A stretch of 64,000 nt of DNA from Roridomyces roridus (GCA_029378245.1 JARKIF010000122.1:1-64000), one strand, 5' to 3'. Positions 1-11,314 are shown, numbered from the stretch's first letter. Numbers and translations are program-made. The notes: generated by a model not told the origin, from the sequence alone.

Positions 1-1192
1 AACTAAGTGGACATAGGCAATGTTAAGAACGAGGGCAAAAAAGGGATGGTCGACGCACGTCCATATCCTCATCCGACTGGGTCTGTCTCCAAATCGGATG
101 CTGTATGCTTTGGGCGCAGTCAGAACGGAAAAAATGGACCAATAAAAATGGACGCACCCCACCAGGTCCTCCTTCGTAGTCAGGTGAAGTATCGCGCGCA
201 TGACCCTCCTTCTTTTCCTCCGCTGTGTCCTTTCATACGCTTCGTCAACAATCTGTTGCTTTTCCGCCTGCGCTTGTCGCTTCTGTTCTTTTTTCGACTT
301 CCTGTGTGCTTCCTTTTCTCGCTTTCTCTTACGATGCGCAGAATTGAGTGCGACAAGGTCGACACGCAGGAGGGGAGCGTCGATTGGCGCTCCTGTACTT
401 GTACGGGCGCGCTTGGCAGGGGAAGGAGAAGAAGGGCTTGCACGATGTTTTGTATTAGTTGAGGTCGAGGGCTGATACACTGTCAATTGGATTTCAGAAT
501 CAACACAGAAGTCGTACCATTTCGGGGGAAGCAGGCACAGCAAACGTAGTTATTCGACTCGTTCTCCAAATCAACCATCGAACCAAGCTCAAGCATGGCG
601 AGAGCGGCGGCAGAGTCGCGTGGTGTGCTGGTATTGGGAATGGAGGTGGTCGGGCTATTGAGTGTGAGGACATGTAAGGAGAGAAAGAAAGACGACACGT
701 ACGACAGAGGAAGAAGGGATGTATGAATCAAAATCGAGCGCGGGGTCAAGCTCTCCGTCTGGCTATTGAGTAGTCAGTAACACGAATTACAGAGAAAGAC
801 TGCACATACGAGGGAGGAGGAAGGGAAGTAACGTGCAACGAGAGCGGGGTCGAGCTCTTCGTCTGGCTATCGAATATTCAGCGGAATGTATTCAAAAAAT
901 ACTTCACATACGAGGGAGCAGGGGGAAGTGACGTGGATCGAGAGCGGGGTCAAGCTCTTCGTCTGGCTATACAATACGCTATGACTTCGTCATGGAATAC
1001 AATGGAGAATTGTCAAGCCTTAGGGCGGATAGTCCACGGCGCCCCATGAGACGTTGGTGAGACTGGAGAACGAGACGCCGAGGGCGAGGTCGAGGTCGAA
1101 GTCCATGCTGCAGATGAGGACATCTCGTCAAACGTGCATGGATCGACGGTGGCGGTAGTGCCTGGAACTTGAGTATCGGTGGACGTGTTCAT
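1..1192 (-). CDS. Partial, poorly resolved gene with tandemly repeated exon-like units, running off the left edge
   Basis: I do not recognise the product. On the minus strand an ATG at 1192 opens a Ser/Thr/Pro-rich stretch of about 58 codons ending at a TGA near 1021. After that come three similar 55-60 nt segments, each preceded by ..ATAG and followed by GTATGT or GTACGT. They look like three copies of one small exon with its intron. A longer segment (about 500-695) and then a Lys/Arg-rich, probably coiled-coil stretch stay open to base 1. A 38-nt GTACGA..ACAG intron around 493-530 would join these last two in frame. The first repeated segment is 55 nt rather than 57 or 60, so I could not keep one frame through all pieces. 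The gene may be broken, or the splicing differs from my reading. The 3' end lies outside the window. Confidence 0.3.
737..975 (-). repeat. Three tandem units of about 100 bp, each exon-like plus intron-like
   Basis: Each unit holds a conserved block (plus-strand core GCGGGGTC(A/G)AGCTCT(T/C)CGTCTGG) and a more diverged AT-richer block. The conserved blocks lie near 737, 842 and 940. On the minus strand the blocks are bounded by AG and GTATGT/GTACGT, so the repeat unit looks like an exon with its intron. Confidence 0.6.
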
Positions 1193-2019
1193 GAGTAAAC
1201 TATGCGTCGCTCATTAGTGAATCCACGAGCGCATGAGGGCGGGATGGGCGGGCATGGTCTCTAGCTACTTTTTCTCTTTCAAAGCGCCTTTAGCGCAAAC
1301 GAACGACGGCGGGAAGGGGCTGACAACAGCGTGCATTGGAATGACTACGCTAGCTACTGACTACGAGGGCGACGATGGCGGGGCGTACTTACAGAGCGGC
1401 AGGGCGGGATGCGGACTTGGTGGTGTGAGTCAAGGGAAAAAGCTGTGCAATTAGTCAGTTGCACATACAGAAGTAAAGGTGATGGTGGACGCGATCACGG
1501 CTCGACTCGGCGAGCTGATAAGAACACAGCGCCGTGATCACGCCGTGATCGCGTCCACCATCGCTGACACAATAATGATCGCAGGCGGAGTTTGAAAGTC
1601 TTGACCACTTGGTCCTGACTCCCATGTCGGCGTTGGGAGGGGGCGCAGTGGTGGGGCGGGTGTGCATGGGACGACGGGCGGGCAATGTAACCACAGTGAA
1701 TCCACGAGGATTGGCCTTGAAATGAGTGAGAAGACGGCAAGGACGACAAAGCAAGTGCTCACAAGAACGACACGACACGCTGGTGGTCGGGCGCGTAGCC
1801 AAAGGACGAGTGGGCAGGGACTCCAGGTAGACAAGCAGCAGGCAGTGGGTTTCAATGAGCGACAAGCACGCGCAGAGCAAGACACTCACTTGACAGACGA
1901 GACAACGGCAGACAGTGCAATGAGCCCCTGGAATACACGACTGAGAAGGAGGGCAAGGACGACGACAAAGACAGACGGACAAACGTTGGCAGCGTTGCCA
2001 AAGGATATACTGGGCTTTG
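1193..2019. other. Repeat-bearing stretch, no gene recognised
   Basis: Open frames here are short, overlap on both strands and show no recognisable motif. The stretch contains the perfect inverted repeat at 1481-1562 and loosely repeated blocks from about 1700 onward that share the phrase AATGAGCGACAA. Confidence 0.5.
1481..1562. repeat. Perfect 21-bp inverted repeat with a 40-nt loop
   Basis: GATGGTGGACGCGATCACGG plus one C at 1481-1501 is exactly complementary to 1542-1562. The spacer is 40 nt. A transcript could fold into a 21-bp stem. No flanking gene or target duplication explains it. Confidence 0.85.
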
Positions 2020-2180
2020 AATGAGCGACAAAAACGAGCGGATAACGAAGATACACACCAAGACGACCCTCGTGTCCCACGGACTACACTGCGTAGGATG
2101 GGCCAACGAGAACGAGCGGATAACGAAGAGACTTACCAACAAGAAGACCCTCGGACTACACTGCGTACGGTGCGTACGGT
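2020..2180. repeat. Imperfect tandem repeat of about 80 bp, two clear copies
   Basis: The block containing AACGAGCGGATAACGAAGA followed by ACCAA(G/C)A(C/A)GA(A/C)GACCCTCG and ACTACACTGCGTA occurs twice, near 2032 and 2110. A weaker relative lies near 1855. Confidence 0.6.
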
Positions 2181-2502
2181 GAGCTGGGTAGACATTCAAG
2201 TACGCGACATACTCTTGGAAGACAACATGGAGGAAGAGAAGAGCGAGGAAAACCGGCCCACCGACCTTTTAAAGGGGCAACGACGAACAATGGCAACGCA
2301 GTCGTGTGCGCGTGGCGCTGCCGAAGAACAATTGGACAAGGTTGAGCCACTGGAGGACAATAGCCTGCGCGCGCGCGCAAAAACCCAATATGGCAAGTGC
2401 TCATTATGCGTCTCGCTCTCGCTTATTCTAACGCGCTTGCTCAGCTGGATAGATAATTTCTGTGTACTCTTCTTTCCAATCCACCTACTTTCCAATCTAC
2501 CC

Positions 2503-5500
2503 CATGCGTACACGTTCAAAGAACCGCGTCGAGGCCGAGGATGCTGCCCCCGACCCTGCCCTGTCCCCGAGCCTCAGCCCTCCAAGCCCAAGCCCAAGCC
2601 CAAGCCCAAACCCCCGCCCGCCAAACCCAAGACGACGCCGGCTGCAAAGAAAGCAAATCCAAAAAAAGCAAAGCCGAAGAAGAAATCTGGCGGGTGCGTA
2701 CTTGGCATACTCTCGCAGCAACAGCTGCTGAATCCTCATTTAGAAGTCCAAGGTTATGACACCCCTGACCAACGACGAGGAAAATGAAGACATCATTGAG
2801 CCCATGCCCACTGCCCCGAACGTGGAGGCCACCAACGACGAGGAAGTTCCGAATCACGATGAAGAACCCATTCCTCCTCATCACGATGACTTGGTTCTTG
2901 AAGTCCAAGCGCCTGACGATGTCAATGGCGATGTCGTTATGCAGGATGTGCCCGCGCCGCAGGTAAGATATTCATTGATTTCGACTTGGACTGGCTGGTG
3001 CTAACCCATAATACAGATCGAAACCCCTAGCAGCCCTCGCACAACTACCCCTTCCCCTGCCGCACCCGTTGCTCATCCCCGAGACCATGCCACTGACGAG
3101 GAACTCGTCTTCCACCAGCCTGAGTTGGAGGCGCCGGTTTCGCCATCCCCTCTCGAGGATTTCATGCTCCTTGGGCGGCACTCGCGTCGCGTACCCCACT
3201 GTTCCTCTACGACGATGAGGATCATCTTCCTCTTCCCCAGCAATCACACGACGAAGATGTCCTGATGCGAGACGACCAGGAGGACTTCCAGCCGCTTTTC
3301 GGGGGTGAGGAGGAGGAGGAGGAGGATCACACCCCTGACGCCCTCTCCAACTCTCAGAACGACCTCAACGACGAGGAGCATCATCTTCCTCTTCCCCAGC
3401 AATCACACGACCAGGAGGACTTGCAGCCACCTTTCGGGGGATGAGGAGGAGGAGGATGATCACACCCCCGACGCCCTCGGCAACTTGCAGAACGAGACAA
3501 AATCTCCATCTCCAGCCGTGGCGCCCCTTCGTAAGCTTGACCTTACCAGCTTCGCTTCGGTGGCGGGAGGCGCATCCACTTTGCTGGCGCGTCCATTTTT
3601 GCCCCTCGACCCGCCTCCACCGTGGCACCTGTCTCCGCTGAGCATGATTCGGGTGATGACGGAGGCATGGACGACTACGAGGAAGCAACAAAAGTGGAGC
3701 AGAGGGAATTTGAGAGGAAGCGTCGTGTTGACCCACACCTCACGCTCAGGAGGAAGAGGATGAGATGGACGAGGAGGAGTTTGAGCAGGAGGCCCGTCAA
3801 GATTTGGAGCTCAAGGGTACGAAAGGAAGGCAGCCGGAGACTGATGGGGCAGACGAGGAAGAGGAAGTCGCGCAGCACCAGGATGAGCCTGACGAGGATG
3901 AGCAGGATGGTGAAGCGCGTCGTCCTCACAAGTCGGGACCGGTGGACAAGGCTACACGGGCGGAGATCGAGGCCTTGAGAATCGAGGTCGCGGGTCGTGT
4001 CGACGCCATCGCAGAGCAAAGTGGCAAACCCCCGCAGGACCCATCTACAAGATCCTGTTTAACGCCACGGCCAAACCCCGAGCTCAGGGCGCGTGGAACG
4101 CGTGGCACCGTTGGGCTGCTGCCGGAGGACGGCGGTAACATGCACTTCTGTAAGTGGCATTCGTCTCCCATGTGGCGCGCCGTGGCTAACTCGTGATAAT
4201 AATAGCTAGCAACGCGGAAGCTCGTGAGAAGTATGAAGACGATGTCGAAGCTTGCTGGTCTGACCCGCAAGGGATGCCAGCAACACCGCCCTCGTGTTTG
4301 AGAAGATGCGTGGCTGCTCGAGTGGAACCAGGAGTTTACCGCGGCGCTCATCGACGAGAGTCAGCATAAAGTGTCTCACAAGTGCACCGTCCAATTCTTT
4401 GCGAAAGAGTTGGGCACCCTCGTACGTGTCTCCGTGTCTGAGTGTCACATTTATTGAGGCCGCGAATTTAGAGCCAGCGGGCTTGGGACGAGGGTCGTGT
4501 CCATGTCCTGGGTCATGTCATCTCTACCAAGGGTAACAGCAGATCCTTCGGTGCAAGTCCATTGGCCGTGCTGCTAAAGGAGAAAGAACCGGCCAAGGCT
4601 GCGCGCGCGACCTCGGATCTTGAAACAAAGCTTCGGTGCGTTGGCCTTCCCGTTTTGTTGGCTGGAATATGCGCCTGATCTGGAACCTCAGGATGTATGA
4701 GCTCGAGGCGGAAGAGAAGAGCGACATCGACGTGGCCAAGACCTACCACCGCCGCAAGCTCCAGTTCCCTAGCCTTCTCAGGCTTTGAGGGTGTCACCGG
4801 TGATGCACTCCGGGATGCTGGGCGAACCTTTTTAAAGGATGGATGGTACTCGATATGAGTGAGTTACGTTTGTCATTCTGAGACCCATCTCTAACATTGC
4901 GACTGGTAGTTATGATCAAGCTGGAGCGCGGCGAGCTTTTGCCCCGACCAGGTGCTCCAGCTCAGCCTGAAAATGCAGTGGAGCTCGTGGGCAGATTACG
5001 CATACACGAAACCAAATCACCATGACCAACTACGACGACCTTTTGGCGCACAAGGGCGAGCATCCGAAGAAGGGCTTCAAGCCCACCTTCTCGCCAGACG
5101 TGCTCAATCACATTCTGCCCGCGATGGAGGCGAGACATGGGATCGCAGAGGCCAGAGTGGAGAAGAAGAGGCGTCATCGACAAACGGGCGAGGACGGTTC
5201 TGATGAGGATGGGTCTGATGAGGATAGATCTGACGAGGACGGGTCTGGCGGGGAGGAGAAGCCCGATGAATCCGACTCGGATGACTCGGACGCGGAGACC
5301 GAGGACGCTTTGCAGGTTGTCTCTTGGAGCGACGGTAACGGTTTCAATACCATCTGACTGCCCCATACTGACCATCCGTCAAGCTGACAGGAATGTACCG
5401 TTGGATCGCCAAGCTCGGATCCCACTCGTCACCTCCCGCAGTGGCACGGCCCTCGTCCGAGTTGGAGATTCCAAGAAGTGGCTGGATGCGAAAAAGAAGC

Positions 5501-5994
5501 AATTGGAGCAAGAGAAGAAGGCGGCGGACAAGGCAGCCAAGAAGGAGGGTAAAACCTCCCGTGCTAAGCGCCAGCGGTCCATGTCACCGGACACGTCTCG
5601 CAAGCGCAGCCGGTCGAAGGAGGGAGAGCAGGAGGGGGAGGAGGGGGAGGGGGAGGAGGAGGAGGAGGAGGAGGAGGAGGAGGAGGAGGAGCCGCAGAAG
5701 ACGGAGTACACTTTCTGCTTCGTCTATGCGAACGGCAAGCGTAGTCGCTCGTTCAAGGGGACGCTTCACCAGGGTGATCACCCCGCTCGGGAAAGTACCA
5801 TGCGCAGCGCGCTGCGGGCCTGGACAGGCGAGAAGTGGTCGAGAGTCTCGCTGGACTGTGCTCTTGGAGTGGCGCAGAAAGACTTGGAAAAATATAAGAC
5901 GCCAGGTTGTAGACGGGTACTACACGACGAACTTGTACTTTCTTCCTTTACTATTGCATTACTTTCCTCTCCTCCATATTCCTTTTCGACTTGA
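2503..5994 (+). pseudogene. Degenerate multi-exon gene of a low-complexity, charged protein family
   Basis: Function unknown. The likely start ATG at 2503 opens a basic Pro/Ser- and Lys-rich N terminus. It is followed by an acidic segment (2756-2961), a GTAAGA..ACAG intron ending at 3016, and two copies of an acidic block containing HTPDAL (about 3310-3360 and 3440-3480). Next come an AWNAWHRW-type motif (about 4100) and a Lys/Glu-rich region with a GAGGAG microsatellite encoding poly-Glu (5630-5690). The C-terminal block reads YTFCFVYANGKR and LGVAQKDLEKYKTP. The reading frame has to change repeatedly, near 3436, 3750, 4040 and 4330, with no splice signal that accounts for it. I therefore read it as a decayed copy. 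Similar Trp-rich/acidic proteins are, from memory, common uncharacterised repeats in Agaricomycetes. That family link is inference. Confidence 0.45.
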
Positions 5995-6078
5995 GTCCAG
6001 TTTCTTCAGCATTCGTGCCACGCGGTCATCTGTCCCGAAATGGGAAATGCGCAATAATTCGGCGGACAATGTAAAAGG

Positions 6079-6176
6079 CAAGCAAATTGATGGCGCGCGT
6101 CGGGTATTGGACGAACAATTGGCCATGAAAGCAAATTGATGGCGCGCGTCGGGTAATTGACGAACAATTGGCCATG
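6079..6176. repeat. Recent 49-bp direct tandem duplication
   Basis: The unit that begins AAGCAAATTGATGGCGCGCG and ends GAACAATTGGCCATGA is present twice back to back, differing at one or two positions. It lies about 90 bp upstream of the ATG at 6268, in that gene's upstream region. Confidence 0.85.
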
Positions 6177-6267
6177 ATGGTGCACAGCGGTTAATTCAGA
6201 GGACAATGGCCCTCGAAAGGTGAGTATAAAGGTGAGGGTTCGCCCAGCTTCTGCATTAGCCCCCATA

Positions 6268-7202
6268 ATGCCTACTATGTTTGACCGACTGCCTGCACGC
6301 CACCTCTACGACATCGGCGCGACTCGACGATCCGACGACCCTCTCGTCCCCGGCACCGCCATTCTCCTCAAGTCCGCGGAGGTGAGGGAGCAGGTGGCCC
6401 ACCACATGACCCTGGACTGCCTCGAGTGTGGCCATCCCGTTGGCACGTTCGGCTGGGGTTGTTACGAGTGGCACACGGCCGACCCGTCCAAACTACGGCC
6501 CTCGTACCGCGAGTGCAGTGGATGTTTTGTCTGGAGTTTGAGCAATCCTGGCCGCAACAGCACTGGCACCAAGCCTGAGGTGTGTGTCTATATCATTCTT
6601 ACCACGGTTTCTCACTCATCTTTCCAGTGTACTTGCCCCCGTTGGGCTCTCGTCGGTCCAGAGCGTCCCACCGACTGCGCGCTGCACAACGGTGAGCCAC
6701 AATCCATTCTGACCTCCTCGTCTCATTTCTATAAATTAGTACCGCACATCGTTCAATGTGATATTGGTGTCACTGTCATTCAACGCAAGCTTGACTACGG
6801 GAACACTTTCTGGATCCTCGATCAGCGTCTCGATGCCGCATACGATGCATTCATCAAATTAGATTCTGCCGACCCGCAGTACGACGCAGCCCGCGACGCA
6901 TATTACGCGATTCACGCCGAGGTTGGGCGCTTCCATAACACCCCTCATCATCTCTACACGCTGCGTACGTCTCGAACTCGCTTGTCTCATCTGTCTTTGA
7001 CGCATCTTGATGTTTCCAGCCAAGGAATTCTTGAAGGCTGCCCGCGCTCCCAAGATTGACATGAGTGAGTGCCGTTCTTCAATCTGTACTTCTCGGAGTT
7101 TGATTCTTCTTTTCAGAGAAGCGCCTCTTCTTTTCTCCCAAGGAGAAACCCATCGACTACCCCGAGGATGAATACTACCATGATACTGGTTTCCAATATT
7201 GA
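6268..7202 (+). CDS. Uncharacterised Cys-rich 243-aa protein, five exons
   Basis: I do not recognise a named family. Exons are 6268-6579, 6628-6691, 6740-6964, 7020-7064 and 7117-7202. All four introns are 48-55 nt with GT..AG ends, and the phases join without a break, giving 243 residues. The N-terminal half has paired cysteines (CLECGH, WGCYEW, CSGCF, then CTCPRW after the first intron) that could form a zinc ribbon. The middle is helical and Tyr/Ala-rich. The C terminus is Lys-rich, then acidic and aromatic (EDEYYHDTGFQY). The start at 6268 is the first ATG of this frame after the AG-rich upstream stretch; a second ATG lies three codons later. No signal peptide or membrane segment is seen. 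The structure is intact, so it is probably expressed. Confidence 0.75.
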
Positions 7203-7499
7203 TGTCGTCTACGATTCTTTGTACTATTCCTTTTCCTGAAACTGTTTGACTTTTGAACTTGAATTGAATTGTGAGAGACTTTCCCAATTGGGGCAATAGC
7301 GGTTGTTATGGTCTTGATGTTTGGCTCAGCACATCATGCTGGATTGGGTAAGTCCGTCAGCACAGCAAACTAGAATAGATTTCAATAGACACGACGTTGG
7401 GTGTTTCGTATAGAAAGGGCTACCTGACTGTGTTTCTATTGAACTGGACTCCCACGAAACCTAAGAAACTTGAAGAATGCTTTCAAGATATAGAATAGG
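7203..7499. other. 3' flank without recognisable features
   Basis: I see no open frame, repeat or RNA signal of note between the stop codon at 7202 and the minisatellite. Confidence 0.5.
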
Positions 7500-7504
7500 G
7501 GAAT

Positions 7505-8160
7505 GAAACGCGGACGCACCCGTCATCTGCAAGTTGGATGGCACGGACGCATCCGACTTTGAAGACTACCTGACGGACGCACCCGTGCTCAGGGAAATAA
7601 AAGACCCCATGGACGGACGCATCCGTTCAACGTTTGAAAAAGATCGGATGCATCCGTTCTTGTCTTTGCAACAACACGGACGCCTCCGTCCTGGGGTACC
7701 TCACCGCGGGTGCATCCGTTGAAATTTACAACTTCAACGGATGCATCCGTCCCTCAGATGGTGTTGACCGGATGCATCCGTCCTTGAAATCTGTACCAGA
7801 GGCGGGTGCATCCGTCAAGATTTATGTTGGATGACACGGACGTGTCCGTCCAAGTCGTTCTGAATATGGCGGGTGCATCCGTTTCCGTTTGGTTGAACAG
7901 GCGGGTGCATCCGTCCCCACTTGTCTCAATGAAGCCGGGTGCATCCGTCTGCATTTCTTCGAATGGGACGGACGAGTCCGTCAACGTCATTTTGACCATG
8001 GCGGTTGCATCCGCCTCTATCTTCTCGAACCAGACGGACCCATCCGCCAACATCCTGTTGAACCAGGCGGGCTCACCCGCCTCAACGTTTTTGAACTGAA
8101 CAAGGGGAGCCGCCTCCGCCCTGACCTGTTTTGAGAAAGGCGGGGTCATCCGTGGATATT
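7505..8160. repeat. Minisatellite: about 20 palindromic cores at about 32-bp spacing
   Basis: A core of the type CGGGTGCATCCGTC or CGGATGCATCCGTC recurs near 7512, 7544, 7573, 7613, 7645, 7677, 7708, 7738, 7769, 7803, 7837, 7871, 7903, 7937, 7968, 8000, 8031, 8065, 8105 and 8140. Many cores are palindromic (GGATGCATCC). The 15-20 bp between cores is diverged but still shows a shared trend (TTnTTGAACnnGG), so this is a decayed tandem array and not unique spacers. Because the period is close to 33 bp, several frames stay open and give meaningless ORFs with about 11-residue periodicity. Confidence 0.9.
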
Positions 8161-9295
8161 CCATCAAGTACGTAGCAAGGTAGCAAAGAATGTCATGAGC
8201 GGTTATTTAATTGGTGGTGATGAACACACTACATACGACGTCGGGCTACATCAGCTATCAGATTCTTCGGCCAACTACTGGTGGGCTACTTCCTACCAGC
8301 CAGCCAACATACCGCGGTACGGTTGTCCGCGGTGTGGTCCACAAAAAAAAACATCATTCAGAACGTAGAATTGGTGCACTTGTGAGTAGTATGGAATAGC
8401 TATCAGCAATCATCAGGACTATTTGAATAACAGACGGCCAGACGACCAGCCATCCATACCCCAAAGGCGGCGCTAAATAGCTGCTTTTCCCTCGAATTCT
8501 GCGCGCAAACCCATTTTTTCTCCCCGCGCTACGCGCTCGACATGAACATACTGGGCGCGCGGAAACGGCGTCAAACGGGACCCAATATGCGGCCAGAAAC
8601 CAATTTTTCGCTCCGCGCTACGCGCGGCAGCCGGATGCATCCGTCCACAGAAACAGCAGACCCGCCGGATGCACCCGCCCTGGTGCCCCACAAAAGCCCC
8701 GGACGCACCCGCCAACATGCCAGAAATACGGCGGATGCACCCGCCACGGATGTACCACGGTTGCGGTTAGTGCTCCCCGAGGCCCTTTGGGTAAGTCATT
8801 ATTCGAAGCCTAGACTAACCCAATACGGGGGTCATAGGTGTCTGCCTGAAGTGCCGAGGTAAGCCATCATGTTGTATGATCATCCAAGGTGGTTCGAATT
8901 TTTACGCTGGACAATCAGCTGCTTTTCCCGCATTGGACCGCAACCGGTAGCTCGAACAAGCTACTACAAAACTCAGGTCATGACCCGTGGAGTTTTTACA
9001 CACACATATATACACGTGTGACGTAGCTTTACCGTAAATTGCTGGAGTGGTGGAGTCAATTGACCAGCGCAAGAGGAACTTATCAAACCTGATGCCCAAT
9101 CGCTCATCGCAGTGATCCGTCCCCGGCAGATTCCGGCGCGAGCTTCCTTGTTTTTGATGGCCTTTGACACGGGTGCTTGAAAGTGTTTGTAACAATGCTG
9201 TTTGTTTGAGAGTGGTTGCAACATTCTGACCTGTGCATAGCAAGCCACGGTTAGGATTACGACCTTGAAACGGCTTGGAACAGGTCTCCAGCCAG
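8161..9295. other. Intergenic stretch with a small outlying cluster of the minisatellite core
   Basis: Four further copies of the GGATGCAYCCG-type core lie at about 8632-8750, separated from the main array by roughly 0.5 kb. Two CGCGCTACGCGC phrases (near 8525 and 8618) flank them. I see no gene. Short ORFs here overlap on both strands. Confidence 0.5.
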
Positions 9296-9645
9296 TCAAA
9301 GCCAATTTTGATTTTTCCGACAGAGATCCTTCGTCTGACCCCAAATGTCTAATACGAGTTGAGCAGCCCGCTCCGCGAGCTTCTGACTCTCTTTCTTGTT
9401 TCGTGTGATTCTCTGAGATGATGAATTAGAGCAATTTGAAAAGCAGGAAGTGGAAAGCCCACCTCGCTCATCTCTAACAGAGTCAAGGCGACGGATACCC
9501 CAGATTTGAGAGGCGCGCAAGCGTCTGTAGATGCCCGGATTGCTCGCAGAGCCACCTTTGTTCCGTCGAGTGTGTCCGAGGCGATGTTGTGGAAGGCCTG
9601 ACGGTTTCTAGTGGCGAAGGGGATACGACGAGTGAGTCGGGACAT
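9296..9645 (-). CDS. Short helical protein resembling the N-terminal domain of fungal NLR-like proteins
   Basis: Exon 1 runs 9645-9463, a 50-nt GT..AG intron covers 9462-9413, and exon 2 runs 9412-9296, giving 99 residues. The sequence DGTKVALRAIRASTDACAPL, then SGVSVALTLLEMSE, then KLAERAAQLVLDIWGQTKD matches the helical pattern of the HeLo-like/MLKL-type N-terminal domain that precedes NACHT or kinase modules in many Agaricomycete proteins. That is my recollection of the family, not a search result. The protein stops right after the helix where full-length relatives continue, and no NACHT, WD40 or kinase motif follows on this strand. It is either a solo domain or a truncated relic. An alternative upstream in-frame start at 9795 would add 50 residues without recognisable sequence. 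Confidence 0.45.
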
Positions 9646-9799
9646 AGCAGCGGGCGGGGAGTCGAGGCAGAGAGGAAGAGCAAAAGCTGTAGATTTGTCG
9701 CACCAGATTTCCTGGTTCGTAAGCGTTGCTTCTTGCTGTACGGAAAGCTGTTGAGTATTGACACTATTTTGGGGATCCGACGCCCTCGGGTGCATTCAG

Positions 9800-11310
9800 T
9801 TCAGCATCCGGCAAGGAGCGATTTGAGAGCTTCGAGTGCACCAGGGAAAGACGGAAGCAGAAGGTTTCTGGTTAAAAATCGTCGCAGGGTGGGAGCAGGA
9901 GCAATCCAGGGATCACACCGTCACATGGCGATCACACGGATCACGATTCACGAGGCCACTGCTGCCTCCTCCCGCAATGTTTGCCCAGTGCCTTGATCAA
10001 GAGGCTTCATATCATTTGAGTGAAGTCGAGACTCGGAATCGCGGAAAGAGCAAGCGTACCACAAACTTGAGGGCACGCCGAGGTCGTATGATTAACTTTT
10101 AAGGCATTGTGATTTTCCGAAGATGTCCATGCTGTAGAGCCTAGAGGGGATTGGAATTTAGAATTCGGCCTAATTGTCCAGTCAACCAGCGGCACAGAAT
10201 TTAGATTACTTCCGCGTTGCTCAACAGCATAGTCATGTATGTATGTGACGAACCAGCTGAGATACTTACCTTGCCTAAGTATGAATGGACACCGACGCCT
10301 TTGTCGTCGTGCCTCCTTTGTTACGGTATTAAAACAAAGGAAAGGCTTGATTGAAAATGAATGATCGGGGAAGCAAGGTCGGCTGGCAAAACCTGCATCT
10401 GGAGTCGACTCGGAGATCTGGCAGAGGTTCAAAGAAACACTAAGGTTCGTGAACGATAACTACCACAACCATGGGGTGGGAAGCCAACTCGTCAGCGGTG
10501 AGTGCCTCAATAATGGTGGCCGCTGAATGAGACCTGGAGGCTTAAAAAGGATATATCACATTCACATTCAACAGCAGCTGTGTCGAAATTCACTCACGGA
10601 ATCCATACATGCATACGAACGCCACACTGAACCGGAGTTGTCCGGGTAGTCAGAATCAAGGATTTAGCATCTACGCACCTGGGTCCAATCCTTGGGATAC
10701 TTTTGGGCATTGACTGCGGAAAGATGTGTGAGCTCGAGCCTCGAGGATGACATGGATAGAAAAATACAAGATACGAATCCGTTACAGTGCCATCGTTATC
10801 TGTAGACGCCGCGGTCTTGAAGGAACCCGAACAAGAAACAGCACCCAGGCGCAGCGGTTGAAAATATTGCGTCGGATTTCGTAGCCCTCGAGTCATGCAT
10901 CGCGGCGGCTATCTGGTGGTTATAATTTGAACGACCGCGGGATACTCCGAGACTCTTAGACACGGCGTTGGATCTATTTCGTGTCGTCCGTCGATTCGTG
11001 GCGACAAAAAGAGACTGAGCAGCAGGTGCCATGGAGAATACAGGGGACAATGTCTCGACGGACTGGTATCACTTTTGCAGCCGAGGAGGGAGAGCGTGGG
11101 TCGGTACCAGGGAATCGAGATGCGACGCGGAGGTGAGATAGATCGTGGATGCGTCAAGTCGCCACAGATTAGCGCTGCAGAAGGGCGGGCATTGAGCGAC
11201 TAGAAACGAGGAGGTGGTCCAAGAAAGGAAGGTCAGACCCAAATATTTGGCCCACGTCATCCCTACTTCTCTTTTTGACCATCCCTTTCAGTCCTCGAAT
11301 CGGACCCGGA
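9800..11310. other. No gene recognised
   Basis: The longest frame here is on the minus strand at 10007-10432 (141 codons). It contains possible splice sites but no motif I can name. Frames at 10594-11260 overlap on the same strand in different phases and look like chance. The 3' part should contain the Clp1-like gene's promoter. Confidence 0.4.
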
Positions 11311-11314
11311 CGCG

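Noticed and set aside
2017..2787. 256-codon plus-strand ORF running into the start of the charged-protein gene
   Set aside because: It reads a different frame from the gene starting at 2503 and covers tandem repeats with no protein-like pattern.
7505..8160. A CRISPR array
   Set aside because: Spacing and palindromic cores look similar, but the intervals share a consensus, the core is short and variable, no cas genes are present, and the genome is eukaryotic.
7754..8167. Repeat protein encoded on either strand of the minisatellite
   Set aside because: Frames are open in several phases only because the period is near 33 bp. Unit lengths vary (29-40 bp), which would break any real repeat protein.
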